A stretch of DNA of 64,000 nt from Streptomyces sp. NBC_00414 (lineage in GTDB: Bacteria; Actinomycetota; Actinomycetes; Streptomycetales; Streptomycetaceae), in assembly GCF_036038375.1 (NCBI RefSeq), contig NZ_CP107935.1, forward strand, positions 1,550,001 through 1,614,000, read 5' to 3'. Within the stretch, counting starts at the first letter, position 1. Every line of letters begins with the position of its first letter. The position numbers and the translations under genes are program-made. Shown here piece by piece: positions 53,494 to 62,042 of the stretch. The notes under the pieces were generated by a model. That model saw nothing but the letters and a program-made list of their open reading frames with translations. It had not been told where the DNA came from and searched no databases.

Positions 53494-53719
53494 CTATGTC
53501 TCCAAGGCGTAGACGATCCGGTGTTCGAGCTGAGGCTACTGATCGCCCGCCAATGGAGCGAGTGGAAACGGAAATTGACCGTCCGTTCAAGACCTCTGCC
53601 TCGGGCACGTGCCGAATGGAAGGCCCCAGCGAAATCGCCCCGAAGCATTCCAAAGAGATCGGGGGAAACTGCGCAGAGTCACGAAAAGCCGTGCCGGGGC
53701 GCGTTCACATGTGAAAAAG

Positions 53720-53760
53720 CCGCTTCGCCCCCTCCGTGCGGTGCGGAGGGGGCGAAGCGG
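53720..53760. terminator. Strong hairpin terminator
   Basis: Perfect 17-bp stem, CCGCTTCGCCCCCTCCG (53720-53736) with CGGAGGGGGCGAAGCGG (53744-53760), loop of 7. Located 28 bp beyond the stop of the lipoprotein gene on the minus strand. The gap 53494-53719 also holds the methyltransferase promoter region. Confidence 0.85.
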
Positions 53761-53787
53761 TGATTGTGCGCACTTGTTCCGATGTGG

Positions 53788-54765
53788 CTACTTCGGCTTG
53801 CCGAGCGGCTTGCCCTCGGGGGAGATCGCGTACCAGGTGCCGCCGACGCCCTGGCCGTTGGTGTCGCCGGGCTTCTTGTCACCCGCGAAGGTGTAGAGCG
53901 GCCAGCAGTCGATGCTCTGCTGCTTGAGCCCGTCCGGACGGTTGTTGATGACGTAGCCGCGCTTGCCGTCGTTCTTGTTGTCGATGCCCTTGGTGTCGGC
54001 GGCGTCGACCGGCTCGACGACCGGCCACTTCTCCAGGCACGCGCCGACGCAGTTCGACTTCATCGGCCACGGGACGTCCTTCTCGAACCGGTAGACCGTC
54101 ATGCCGTTCTTGTCGATGACGACCTCGCCGAGCTCCGGGTCGTTGCGGGTCGACAGGCCGGGCAGGTCGGCGGCTTCCGCCGTACCGCCCCCGCCGCCGG
54201 CGGACGCCTTCTTGCCCGTGGGGGCCGAGGCGTACCAAGTGCCGCCCACACCCTGGCCCTTGACGTCACCGGCCTTGGTGTCCTTCGCGAAGCGGTACTG
54301 CGGCCAACCGTCGATGGTCAGCTGCTTCGTACCGTCGGAACGGGTGACCTCACCGAGCAGGGACTTGTCGATCCCCACCGGGGCCGCGGCACCCGAGGAC
54401 GGGACCGGGGGCCAGGCCGTGGCGCAGTCACCGTCACAGGTCGACTTCGGGGGTTCGGCCGTGTCCTTGTCGAAGCGGTACAGCGTCATGCCCGCGCTGT
54501 CCGTGACCACCTCACCGAGCTTGTCGGTGTCCGCCACGGCAAGCTGGCCGGCGCTCTGGGCGACGGCGCCCTGGCCGTCCGCGGCAGCGGCACCCGTCTC
54601 GGTCGCCCCTGCTCCCGCCGAACCGTAGCCACCCGCCGCGGGCGCCGCGCCCACGTTCTGGCTACCGGTGGAATCGTCCGCCTTTTCCTGACCGCACGCC
54701 GTCGTCAGCACCAGCACTGCCGCAGCTGACGCTACGAGTGAGGCGCTCCGCCAGGAGGTCTTCAT
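53788..54765 (-). CDS. SCO0930-type lipoprotein with secreted repeats (PF03640)
   Basis: 325 residues from ATG 54765. Lipobox LVLTTACGQ after the signal sequence, so anchored outside the membrane. Four repeats of the LPTG-like PF03640 unit: LGEVVTDSAGMTLYRFDKD and CDGDCATAWPPV; LLGEVTRSDGTKQLTIDG; LGEVVIDKNGMTVYRFEKDV and CVGACLEKWPVV; GYVINNRPDGLKQQSIDC. The C-x3-C/W pairs look able to bind a metal or heme, but the family role is not settled. The first two repeats and last two form homologous halves, an internal duplication. Confidence 0.88.
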   Translation of the reverse strand: MKTSWRSASLVASAAAVLVLTTACGQEKADDSTGSQNVGAAPAAGGYGSAGAGATETGAAAADGQGAVAQSAGQLAVADTDKLGEVVTDSAGMTLYRFDKDTAEPPKSTCDGDCATAWPPVPSSGAAAPVGIDKSLLGEVTRSDGTKQLTIDGWPQYRFAKDTKAGDVKGQGVGGTWYASAPTGKKASAGGGGGTAEAADLPGLSTRNDPELGEVVIDKNGMTVYRFEKDVPWPMKSNCVGACLEKWPVVEPVDAADTKGIDNKNDGKRGYVINNRPDGLKQQSIDCWPLYTFAGDKKPGDTNGQGVGGTWYAISPEGKPLGKPK

Positions 54766-55036
54766 TGGTAACTCCCGCTGTTTGCATAGGTGTTGCGGCA
54801 CTGCTCAGCACCGCGTATGGCCCTAGGTACGGGCGGGGGTGCGGTGAGTGTTCAAAGTGAGCACACATTTCTTTCTGATAACGCCCGGGAGGGCTGGTCA
54901 GGGAGGTGCCCGAGGGCCCGGCCGGAACCCGCCCGCGGAACGTCCGCGGAGCCGATCGGCAACGGCTTGGACCCTCTTGTCCCTCCTTCGGGGCAATTAC
55001 ACCGTCACTACCGCGTGCGCGGGCGTGTGGGGACCG

Positions 55037-55651
55037 ATGATCGCGATCGTGCCTGGACCAAAAAGAATTAAGCGGCCGCTCCGACTCGCCCTCGGCATAC
55101 GGCTGCTGGCGCTGCTCACCCTGACCTGGATCGCGGGGGGCGCACCGGCCCCCGCCTCCGCCGACGCGTGCGCTTACGCCTCCTCCGGCCCCGGCGGAGT
55201 CTCGGCGGTCTCGGTGGCGGGCACCTGCCCGACCCCGACCCCACCTCCTCCTCCGCCGCCGCCCTCGACTCCGTGCCCGACGACCCCTCCGCCCAGCCCG
55301 CCGCCGAAACCCCCTCCCCCACCGAAACCGCCGCCGAAGCCGACCCCCACTCCGACACCCCCACCGAAACCGGCTCCCCCACGCCCTGAGCCCGTCGCTC
55401 CGGTCGTCGTACCGCCCGCTCCCGTGCCACCACGGCCGACCCCCACCACGCCACGCCCGACGCCTCCCGCGCCACGCCCGACGCCGCCCCCCGACGCGCG
55501 GCCCGGTCCGTCGGCGACTCCGGTGAGTTATCCGCCGTATCGCGTCAGGGCGCGCAAGGCCCCGCCCCGCGGCGGCCCGTCCCTGGTGTCGCTCACCCTG
55601 CTCATCACCGCGCCCGCCGTGCTCGCCGCCGCCGCGCTGCGCCCGCGCTGA
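55037..55651 (+). CDS. Secreted proline-rich protein with C-terminal membrane tail
   Basis: 204 residues from ATG 55037. Signal peptide (LALGIRLLALLTLTWIAGGA, cleavage after ASA), a Cys-containing piece (DACAYAS, AGTCPTPTPP), then about 100 residues of Pro/Thr/Lys repeats, and a final hydrophobic segment LVSLTLLITAPAVLAAAAL with a short Arg tail. This is the layout of a wall-spanning surface protein. No LPXTG motif. Followed after 32 bp by the DUF4239 gene, perhaps one unit. Confidence 0.65.
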   Translation: MIAIVPGPKRIKRPLRLALGIRLLALLTLTWIAGGAPAPASADACAYASSGPGGVSAVSVAGTCPTPTPPPPPPPPSTPCPTTPPPSPPPKPPPPPKPPPKPTPTPTPPPKPAPPRPEPVAPVVVPPAPVPPRPTPTTPRPTPPAPRPTPPPDARPGPSATPVSYPPYRVRARKAPPRGGPSLVSLTLLITAPAVLAAAALRPR

Positions 55652-55683
55652 CCCCTGCCCCGCACTGACCCCTGGAGGAATCC

Positions 55684-56448
55684 TTGTCGGAATGGCTTGT
55701 TCTCGCCCTCGCGATGGCGGCTGCGGCCGTCGTCGTCCTCGTCGTCACCTTCGTGCGGCACCGCACCGTCTCCGAGGACGACGATCCGTCGGACACCCCG
55801 GACGTCATCGAGTACATGACGATGATGATCGGCGTGGTGTACGCCATCGTGCTCGGCCTGGCCATCGCCGGTGTCTGGGAGGCGCGGGGCGTCGCCGAGG
55901 ACCACGTCCAGTCGGAGGCGCAGGCCCTGCACGAGATCAACGAGCGGGTACGCGTCTACCCGCCCGACGTGCGCGACCGTATCCGGAAGGACATCGACGC
56001 CTACGTCGATCACGTGGTCACCAAGGAGTGGAAGACCATGGCGGACCACGGCCATGTCACCGGACGGGGAGGGGAACTCCTGGACCGGGTCCGCCAGGAC
56101 GTCACCGACTACGAGCCGAGGACGGACTTCGAGGCCCAGGCCTATCAGCCGCTCCTCGACCAGGTGACCGCGGCGGACACCGCTCGCACCGCCCGCGCGG
56201 ATTCGACGGCGCCGACCATGCCGGGCGTCGTGTGGTTCGGCCTGATCACCGGAGCCGTGGTGACCGTGGGCCTGATCTTCGCCCTGCAGATCCGCCGCAC
56301 CGCGCGCGAGGTGATCCTGGCGGGCCTGTTCGCCGCGCTGATCGCCTTCCTGCTCTTCCTGATCTGGGACTTCGACGCGCCCTACAGCCGCGGGATCACG
56401 GCGACCGCGGACCCGTTCCTGACGCACTTCCCCAAAGCCGGCGGGTGA
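55684..56448 (+). CDS. DUF4239 (bestrophin-like) membrane protein
   Basis: 254 residues from TTG 55684, fixed by GGAGG five bases upstream. Membrane segments at the N-terminus (LVLALAMAAAAVVVLVVTFV), YMTMMIGVVYAIVLGLAIAG, and two at the end (WFGLITGAVVTVGLIFALQI; EVILAGLFAALIAFLLFLIW), with a helical domain between. This is the DUF4239 layout; these proteins resemble bestrophin channels, and function is unproven. Confidence 0.82.
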   Translation: MSEWLVLALAMAAAAVVVLVVTFVRHRTVSEDDDPSDTPDVIEYMTMMIGVVYAIVLGLAIAGVWEARGVAEDHVQSEAQALHEINERVRVYPPDVRDRIRKDIDAYVDHVVTKEWKTMADHGHVTGRGGELLDRVRQDVTDYEPRTDFEAQAYQPLLDQVTAADTARTARADSTAPTMPGVVWFGLITGAVVTVGLIFALQIRRTAREVILAGLFAALIAFLLFLIWDFDAPYSRGITATADPFLTHFPKAGG

Positions 56449-56750
56449 GCTCGGATCGGCGGGTGACCTCGGTCCGGAGGGTGCCGAGAAGCGGCGGGCG
56501 CTCCCTCTCGGCGCCGGAAAGCCGGTGCCGGACCCGCGCCGGAATTCCGTACCCGGGGGCGGGCGCCACGCCGTGTCCGTCCCCCGGGCGCAGGAACGGG
56601 ATCCCCGGTTCGGCCCACACCGTTGCCCCATTCGCGCGACTGCGATAGCGCCCGCGCCCGCACCTTCCTAGCGTTTCGATCATCGAGGTGCATGTACGGC
56701 GCAGCGGAAACGGTCCGCGGGCTGCTCCTCGGGGACCCGGAGGACTCACC
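56449..56750. other. Intergenic region upstream of a secreted-protein gene
   Basis: About 300 bp, no supported gene. It must hold the promoter for the gene at 56751, which has GGAGG nine bases before its ATG. Confidence 0.4.
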
Positions 56751-57284
56751 ATGCACGCGATACGCGTCGCCTCGGCCGCACTGCTGGGCATGACCGCACT
56801 GACCCTCGCCACGCCCGTCGCCGTCGCCGAGGGCGACGGGGACCAGGAGCGGGACCGCAACATCACCTCGTTCGGCTTCAACGTCTCGCCGTCGACGATC
56901 GCCGCGGGCGGCCGCGTCACGCTCTCGGTCAACGGCTGCAAGAAGGAGGCCAAGGTCTCCTCCGGCGTCTTCGACACGGTGACGCTCCACAAGGGACAGT
57001 CCACCGCCTCGGCCACCGTCGACTGGGACGCCAGACCGGGCGCGGTGTACGAGGTGACGTTCCAGTGCGGGCACGAATCCGGCCATACGGACCTCACCAT
57101 CGCCACCGGCCGTCCCGACGACCCGACGCACCCCCCGGTCCACCGGGGCGTCAAGGCGGGCGTCGGCGGCAGCGCCGGCGGTTTCGACCTGGGTGAGATC
57201 GGCCTCGGGGCGGCGCTCATCGCCGGCTCGGTCGGCGCGGCGTACCACTGGTCACGCCGGCGCACCGGCGAACAGGGCGGCTGA
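56751..57284 (+). CDS. Small secreted surface protein with C-terminal membrane tail
   Basis: 177 residues from ATG 56751. Signal peptide (VASAALLGMTALTLATPVAV-A) with an extracytoplasmic domain containing a Cys pair (NGCKKEAKVSSG ... FQCGHESGHTD), then the hydrophobic helix LGAALIAGSVGAAYHW and Arg tail SRRRTGEQGG. The domain resembles that of the convergent gene at 57412, so the two are paralogues. No LPXTG-type sorting motif is visible, though the tail has a sorting-signal shape. A class F sortase gene lies 950 bp away. Confidence 0.75.
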   Translation: MHAIRVASAALLGMTALTLATPVAVAEGDGDQERDRNITSFGFNVSPSTIAAGGRVTLSVNGCKKEAKVSSGVFDTVTLHKGQSTASATVDWDARPGAVYEVTFQCGHESGHTDLTIATGRPDDPTHPPVHRGVKAGVGGSAGGFDLGEIGLGAALIAGSVGAAYHWSRRRTGEQGG

Positions 57285-57292
57285 CGCACCGG

Positions 57293-57339
57293 ACGGCCCT
57301 TCGCCCCGGAACCCTTGAGGGTCCGGGGCGAAGGGCCGT
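57293..57339. terminator. Bidirectional terminator between paralogous genes
   Basis: Perfect 18-bp stem: ACGGCCCTTCGCCCCGGA (57293-57310) and TCCGGGGCGAAGGGCCGT (57322-57339). Confidence 0.85.
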
Positions 57340-57411
57340 TCACGTGTGATCCGGTCTCCGAAGGAAGAATCCCGTCTCCGCGGGGAGGAGCCCGTCTCCG
57401 AGGGGCGGGGC

Positions 57412-57900
57412 TCAGATCCTGCTCTCGGCGCGGCGGCGCATCCAGAACACCCCGCCGCCGACGAGCGCGAGGCCCACCAGGGCGCCGCCGATCGCCATGT
57501 CGGTCGGCGTGGCGCCGTCGGAGCTGCTGCCGCCGAGACCACCGCGGACCCCGCCGATGACGGTGAAGGCGGCGGACTTCGTCAGCGCGGGCTTGCCCGC
57601 GCAGTGGACCCTGATGTCGTACGCGCCAGGGGTGGCCGAGCTGTCGATGGTCGCGGTTCCCTTCGACGTCTCGCTGTGGTTCCTGATCGGCGAGAGATCG
57701 GCTCGGGAGAACGCCCTGGACGTCATGGTGCCGCCCCTCGGGCACCCGTCGACGGTCACGGTGAGTTGTCCGCCCCGCGCGATGGCGCTGGGCATGGCGA
57801 CGATGTTGCTCGATGAGTCCCAGGCCACGGCCTGGGGAACGGTGAGCCCGAGAGCGGCGATCGCTGTCGCAGAGACCGCCAGGGCACGAGTGCTACGCAT
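57412..57900 (-). CDS. Small secreted surface protein, paralogue of the 56751 gene
   Basis: 162 residues from ATG 57900. Signal peptide (LAVSATAIAALGLTVPQAVA), extracytoplasmic domain with Cys pair (VDGCPRGGTMTSR ... IRVHCAGKPALTK), then a hydrophobic helix MAIGGALVGLALVGGGVFWM and Arg tail RRRAESRI. Same plan as 56751-57284 (SPSTIAAGGRVTLSVNGC versus MPSAIARGGQLTVTVDGC). TPTD stands before the helix instead of LPXTG. Candidate partner or substrate of the neighbouring sortase. Confidence 0.78.
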   Translation of the reverse strand: MRSTRALAVSATAIAALGLTVPQAVAWDSSSNIVAMPSAIARGGQLTVTVDGCPRGGTMTSRAFSRADLSPIRNHSETSKGTATIDSSATPGAYDIRVHCAGKPALTKSAAFTVIGGVRGGLGGSSSDGATPTDMAIGGALVGLALVGGGVFWMRRRAESRI

Positions 57901-58233
57901 GTGTTCCTCCGCGGAAGGCGCCCCGGGGAACGTCCCCGGGTCGATCGGCGAGAGAACGCCTCCCAGACAGACACTCAGTTGTCGTGCACAGGGCCGCATT
58001 TCGAGAATGGTCCGTCCTGGTGAGAGGACACGCCGACAAAAAGGAACACAATCGGATATTGCCGCAGGTCACGGACCGTCAGAAATTTACTTCCGGTCCG
58101 GACTCGGATGGCGCACGGCAACCCTTTCCGCCACCCGTTCGCACTTCTCCCGTCGCCCCGCGCGCGGGCTGCGCTTAGCGTTCTCGTATGCGCGACGGAC
58201 GTTGGCGACGGCCGCGTCGAGAGGGGTTTGCGA
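57901..58233. other. Divergent promoter region
   Basis: Contains the start regions of the secreted-protein gene (minus) and the sortase gene (plus). A lower-GC stretch at 58035-58100 may hold promoters. No gene. Confidence 0.4.
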
Positions 58234-58896
58234 ATGTCCGTGTCCGAGCTGGCCGAAGAGGAGGAGCGCCCCAGGAAGCGCGCTCCCTGGGGTGTCATAG
58301 CGCTTGTTCTGCTGACCGGGCTCGCCCTCATTCGTAATGGCTCGGGAGAGTTCGACGTGGGGCCCCCGCAGCCCGCGACGGCCGCCGCCGCGGACAGCGC
58401 GGCCGCGGGCAGATCCCGGCCGGGCGCTCCGGCTCCCCTGTCGTTCTCCGTGGCGGACCGCGTCAGGATCCCGGCGATCCAGGTCGACGCCCCCGCCGTG
58501 CCGGTGGGCCTCGACATGGAGGGCTGGGTGGACGCCCCGCCGCCGGAGGACCCGAATCTCGCGGGGTGGTTCTCGGGCGCGGTCTCACCCGGCGAGAAGG
58601 GCACGGCCGTCGTCGTGGGCCATGTCGACAACCGGCAGGGACCCGCCGTCTTCTACGGCCTCGGGGCCCTGAAAAAGGGAAATCGCGTGGAGGTCGGACG
58701 CCGGGACGGAACGACCGCCGTGTTCGAGATCTACGGCATCGAGGTATTCGAGAAGAACAATTTCCCCGGCGACCGGGTCTACGGGAACACCGGAAACGCC
58801 GAACTGCGGGTCATCACCTGCGGCGGCGGTTTCTCCAAGCAGAACGGCTACGACGGGAACGTCGTCGCGTTCGCCCGTCTGGTCGAGGTCCGCTGA
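58234..58896 (+). CDS. srtF: Class F sortase
   Basis: 220 residues from ATG 58234. N-terminal membrane anchor (WGVIALVLLTGLALI), then the sortase barrel: IPAIQVDAPAVPVGLDMEGW, the catalytic His in GTAVVVGHVDNRQGPAVFYG, Cys in LRVITCGGGFSKQNGYDGNV and Arg in FARLVEVR or near. The GHVD and TCGGGF forms mark class F. These enzymes link a protein tail to a wall amine. Its likely clients are the surface proteins next door; none has a canonical LPXTG. Symbol denotes class only. Confidence 0.88.
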   Translation: MSVSELAEEEERPRKRAPWGVIALVLLTGLALIRNGSGEFDVGPPQPATAAAADSAAAGRSRPGAPAPLSFSVADRVRIPAIQVDAPAVPVGLDMEGWVDAPPPEDPNLAGWFSGAVSPGEKGTAVVVGHVDNRQGPAVFYGLGALKKGNRVEVGRRDGTTAVFEIYGIEVFEKNNFPGDRVYGNTGNAELRVITCGGGFSKQNGYDGNVVAFARLVEVR

Positions 58897-58950
58897 GCGT
58901 GTCCCGGCCGGGTGGGCGAAAGCCCCCCGGCCGGAATTCGTCCCGGGATT

Positions 58951-59808
58951 CTAGGTGAGCTGCCGCCGGGGCACGGTGAGGTGATATCCCGAGTCCAGCA
59001 GCCGCGGCAGATAGTCGCGCAGCGCCCGCACGCTCTGTGAGCGGTTGCCGCCCGCGTCGTGCCCGAGGACCACGACACCCGGCCCCGCCCCCCTGACGAC
59101 CCGGCGCTCGATGGTCGCGGCGCCCGGTGTGGTCCAGTCGAGGGTGTCGACGGTCCAGGCGAGCGGCTCCATGCCGAGTTCGGCGCCGATCTCGAAGGCG
59201 GCCCGGTTCCAGGCCCCGTACGGCGCCCGGAACCAGCCGGGCCGCTCGCCGTACGCCTCCTCGACGACATCGCAGGTGCGCTCCATCTGGGAGCGGATCG
59301 CGGACCTGCTCAGTTTGGTCAGGAGCGGGTGGGACCAGGTGTGGTTGCCGACGACGTGCCCCTCGTCGGACATCCGGCGCAGCATGTCCTTGTTGTCGGC
59401 GGCCATCTCGCCGCACACGAAGAACATGGCACGCACGTCGTGGGCCTTGAGGGTCCGCAGGATGCCGGGGGTGTAGCGGGGGTCGGGGCCGTCGTCGAAG
59501 GTCAGCACCATGCTGCGGCCACGTCCCGACATCCGCAGGAACGGCTCGCGCCGTACGAGGGTGCGCGCGGGCGTGCCCCGGGCCGGCCCGTATCCGGCGA
59601 TGGGCTGAAGGCGGTAGGCGGAGGGCTTGCGGACCGCTCTGTTCGCCTGGGCTCCGGCTGCGGGAGGGGCGGCGCCGGAGGCGGACCGGGCCGGCGGGCC
59701 CGCGTCGGTGCCGAGCAGCTGAACCGTGCCGGCCGCACCCGCCGCTCCCAGGGCGGCGGCACCGGCGAGCAAGGCCCGGCGCCGCGAGAGGAACTGATCC
59801 TTATTCAT
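58951..59808 (-). CDS. Secreted polysaccharide deacetylase (CE4)
   Basis: 285 residues from ATG 59808. A Tat-like signal SRRRALLAGAAALGAAGAAG is followed by the NodB domain: MVLTFDDGPDPRYTPGIL (motif 1, catalytic Asp and metal Asp), GNHTWSHPLLTKLS (metal His pair), FRAPYGAWNRAAFEIG (motif 3), DTLDWTTPGA (motif 4), VVVLGHDAGGNRSQSV (motif 5). Removes acetyl groups from chitin- or peptidoglycan-type polymers in the wall. Divergent from the universal stress gene by 129 bp. Confidence 0.92.
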   Translation of the reverse strand: MNKDQFLSRRRALLAGAAALGAAGAAGTVQLLGTDAGPPARSASGAAPPAAGAQANRAVRKPSAYRLQPIAGYGPARGTPARTLVRREPFLRMSGRGRSMVLTFDDGPDPRYTPGILRTLKAHDVRAMFFVCGEMAADNKDMLRRMSDEGHVVGNHTWSHPLLTKLSRSAIRSQMERTCDVVEEAYGERPGWFRAPYGAWNRAAFEIGAELGMEPLAWTVDTLDWTTPGAATIERRVVRGAGPGVVVLGHDAGGNRSQSVRALRDYLPRLLDSGYHLTVPRRQLT

Positions 59809-59937
59809 GACTAATCAGTCGCCCGGCGGTGGCACGACACAGCACACCGCCACCGGTGCGGTCGTATAAAAACACCCGTTGGGAGCACCTGTGGGGCGGA
59901 CGGTGGCCGGATCCGCCAGTTCCGATAGCCTCGGGCC

Positions 59938-60399
59938 GTGACGGAACAGCACTCCCACCAGTTCGAACGTGGCACCGACGGGCCCAAAGTCATCATGGCC
60001 GGCGTGGACGGCTCCGAGTCCTCGCTGCGCGCGGCCTCCTACGCGGCGGGGCTGGCCCGGCGGCAGCGGGCTCTGCTGACGCTGGTGTACGTACAGCCGG
60101 TGATGGCGGCGGGTGCGGCGCTCGGCGTCCCGGTCGCCGAGACGACCGACCAGATCGCCGAGGATCTGGTCCGGGACATCCAGGAGGCCGCCGAGCAGGT
60201 CAAGGGCATATTCGATGTGCGCTGGGAGTTCCACACCTTCCGCGGCGACCCGTACAACGGGCTCGTCTCGGCGGCCGAGCAGCTGAAGGCGGACGCCGTC
60301 GTGGTCGGCGCGTCGGAGCAGGCGGGGCACCGGATCGTCGGGTCCGTCGCCATCCGGCTGGTGAAGGCGGGCCGCTGGCCGGTGACGGTGGTGCCGTGA
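59938..60399 (+). CDS. Universal stress protein (UspA family)
   Basis: 153 residues from GTG 59938. Alpha/beta Usp domain with VIMAGVDGSESSLRAASYAA at the start and the ATP-binding-type ending VVVGASEQAGHRIVGSVAIR LVKAGRWPVTVVP (the G-2x-G-9x-G-S/T pattern is only partly met, VVGASEQAGHRIVGSVA). Stress or dormancy protein; nucleotide binding possible. Confidence 0.9.
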   Translation: MTEQHSHQFERGTDGPKVIMAGVDGSESSLRAASYAAGLARRQRALLTLVYVQPVMAAGAALGVPVAETTDQIAEDLVRDIQEAAEQVKGIFDVRWEFHTFRGDPYNGLVSAAEQLKADAVVVGASEQAGHRIVGSVAIRLVKAGRWPVTVVP

Positions 60400-60635
60400 C
60401 CCCGACCGCGGGCCGGCCCCTGCCGGGTGGTCGTCGGCCGGGTCCTGGACAGGTCCGACGGCCGGGTCGTCGGCCGAACGGTTGGCCGGACCGTCGAGGT
60501 CCGGACACATGCGGAGGCGGAGCCTTCCGTCCCGGTTGACCGTTCGTCGTACCGTTCGTCGACGGGTTCGACCGTCTGCCGACGAGCCCTGTCCTGGCCC
60601 TGTCCCGGCGGGACGCCCTGCGCTGGCATACGGCC

Positions 60636-61181
60636 ATGACGGCCGCCATCACCATGACCAGCAGGACGACCGCCGAGCACGAGCTGGCCGAATTGCAGCG
60701 GGAGCACGGAGCACCGCTCTTCGCCCTGATGCTGAGGCTCTCCGACGGGGACCGCCAGCGCGCCGAGGACCTGGTGCAGGAGACGTTCGTACGCGCCTGG
60801 CAGCATCCAGAAGCCCTTCGCGCCGACGACTTCGACTCCGTACGGCCCTGGTTGCTGACCGTCGGGCGGCGCCTGGCCATCGACGCGCGACGGGCCCGGC
60901 AGGCGCGGCCCGCCGAGGTCGGGGACGCCGTGCTGGAGAGCGCGCGGGTCTCGGCGGACCACGCCGAACGCTCCGTCGCGACCCTCGATGTGCGGGAGGC
61001 TGTGAAGACTCTCACTCCCGAGCACCGTGAAGTCCTGGTGCAGGTGTACTTCCGGGGGGCCAGCGTGGCGGAGGCCGCCGCCGCCCTGGGTATTCCGGCC
61101 GGTACCGTGAAGTCCCGCGCGTACTACGCGCTGCGCGCCCTGCGCCGGGTTCTTCCGGGATACGCGGCCGACCTGCGGTGA
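60636..61181 (+). CDS. ECF RNA polymerase sigma factor
   Basis: 181 residues from ATG 60636 (ATG 60654 also possible). Region 2: LFALMLRLSDGDRQRAEDLV-QETFVRAWQHP; region 4: LTPEHREVLVQVYFRGASVA-EAAAALGIPAGTVKSRAYYA. About 60 bp upstream of it is a low-complexity repeat region (GGTCGTCGGCCG units, 60430-60500) that may hold its own promoter. It is followed by an unknown gene and a zinc-finger anti-sigma gene in the same direction. Confidence 0.93.
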   Translation: MTAAITMTSRTTAEHELAELQREHGAPLFALMLRLSDGDRQRAEDLVQETFVRAWQHPEALRADDFDSVRPWLLTVGRRLAIDARRARQARPAEVGDAVLESARVSADHAERSVATLDVREAVKTLTPEHREVLVQVYFRGASVAEAAAALGIPAGTVKSRAYYALRALRRVLPGYAADLR

Positions 61182-61316
61182 AACCGCGGGTTAGGTCAAG
61201 CCTCCGTAAAGCGCCTTGCTGAGGATCATGGTTGAGCAATCAGCTGTCCTCATCCGTGTTCCCGACTGGGGCCCGGGTTCGGGCGACGCGTACGCACCGG
61301 AGGAAGGCAGGAAGGG

Positions 61317-61832
61317 ATGCTGCACAGAGGTCAAGAGAGCACGGACGGCACCGGCGGCGGTGAACTCACCGTCCCCATGGCGTGGTTGTACGCGGAGTAC
61401 ATCGCCGACGAACTGCTGCGGACCGGCGACCTGATGCCGCCCACGTCCTTCGAGTTCAGAGCCGGGCGCGACGCGCTGGCTCTCACCATCTTCCTGTCCG
61501 ACACCAGTGGCGAGCTCTCCGGCATCCGGGTGGTGACACAGCTGGAGACCTGGCTGTCGCTGACGGCGTACGACCAGCCGTGGCAGGACTGGGTGGGCGA
61601 GCGCATGGCCGGGCTCGCGGCCGAGGCCGCCGATTCGGGCGGTCCGTCGCCGGATCTGGATCTGGCGACGGCGGCCTGGCGCTGGCTGGAGGAGACCGAG
61701 CTGCTCGCGCCCGACCTGGACGCGGTGCCGGGCGGCGGGCCCGTCATCGGGGAGGACGACGGCCCGAAGGTCTGGACCCCGGCCTGGCGACTGGGGCTGC
61801 CCCTCGGCCATCTGGCGATCCATCTTTTCTGA
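61317..61832 (+). CDS. Hypothetical protein between sigma and anti-sigma genes
   Basis: 171 residues from ATG 61317, with GGAGGAAGG upstream. Soluble, acidic, no membrane segment: VPMAWLYAEYIADELLRTGD, DALALTIFLSDTSGELSGIR, WLSLTAYDQPWQDWVGERMA, KVWTPAWRLGLPLGHLAIHL. No family I can name. Its position between the ECF sigma gene and its anti-sigma gene, in the same direction, suggests a regulator or signal component of that system, as an inference only. Confidence 0.6.
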   Translation: MLHRGQESTDGTGGGELTVPMAWLYAEYIADELLRTGDLMPPTSFEFRAGRDALALTIFLSDTSGELSGIRVVTQLETWLSLTAYDQPWQDWVGERMAGLAAEAADSGGPSPDLDLATAAWRWLEETELLAPDLDAVPGGGPVIGEDDGPKVWTPAWRLGLPLGHLAIHLF

Positions 61833-62042
61833 TTTTTCCGGCCGATCCCCCGACGGAGTTCCCCGGCGGACTCCCCTGACCAGTTTTTTTCGAACCTCGA
61901 CCAATCCGTGGGCCCGACCGCTCCGAATCTCCAGGTTGCATTCCGGACGGGACTTGAGTGATTCGGCGGTCCCCTGCGTACCGGTGGGCAAGTAGCTACT
62001 CCCCGCACACCCCCACCCATCGGCACGGCATGAGGATTTGGT

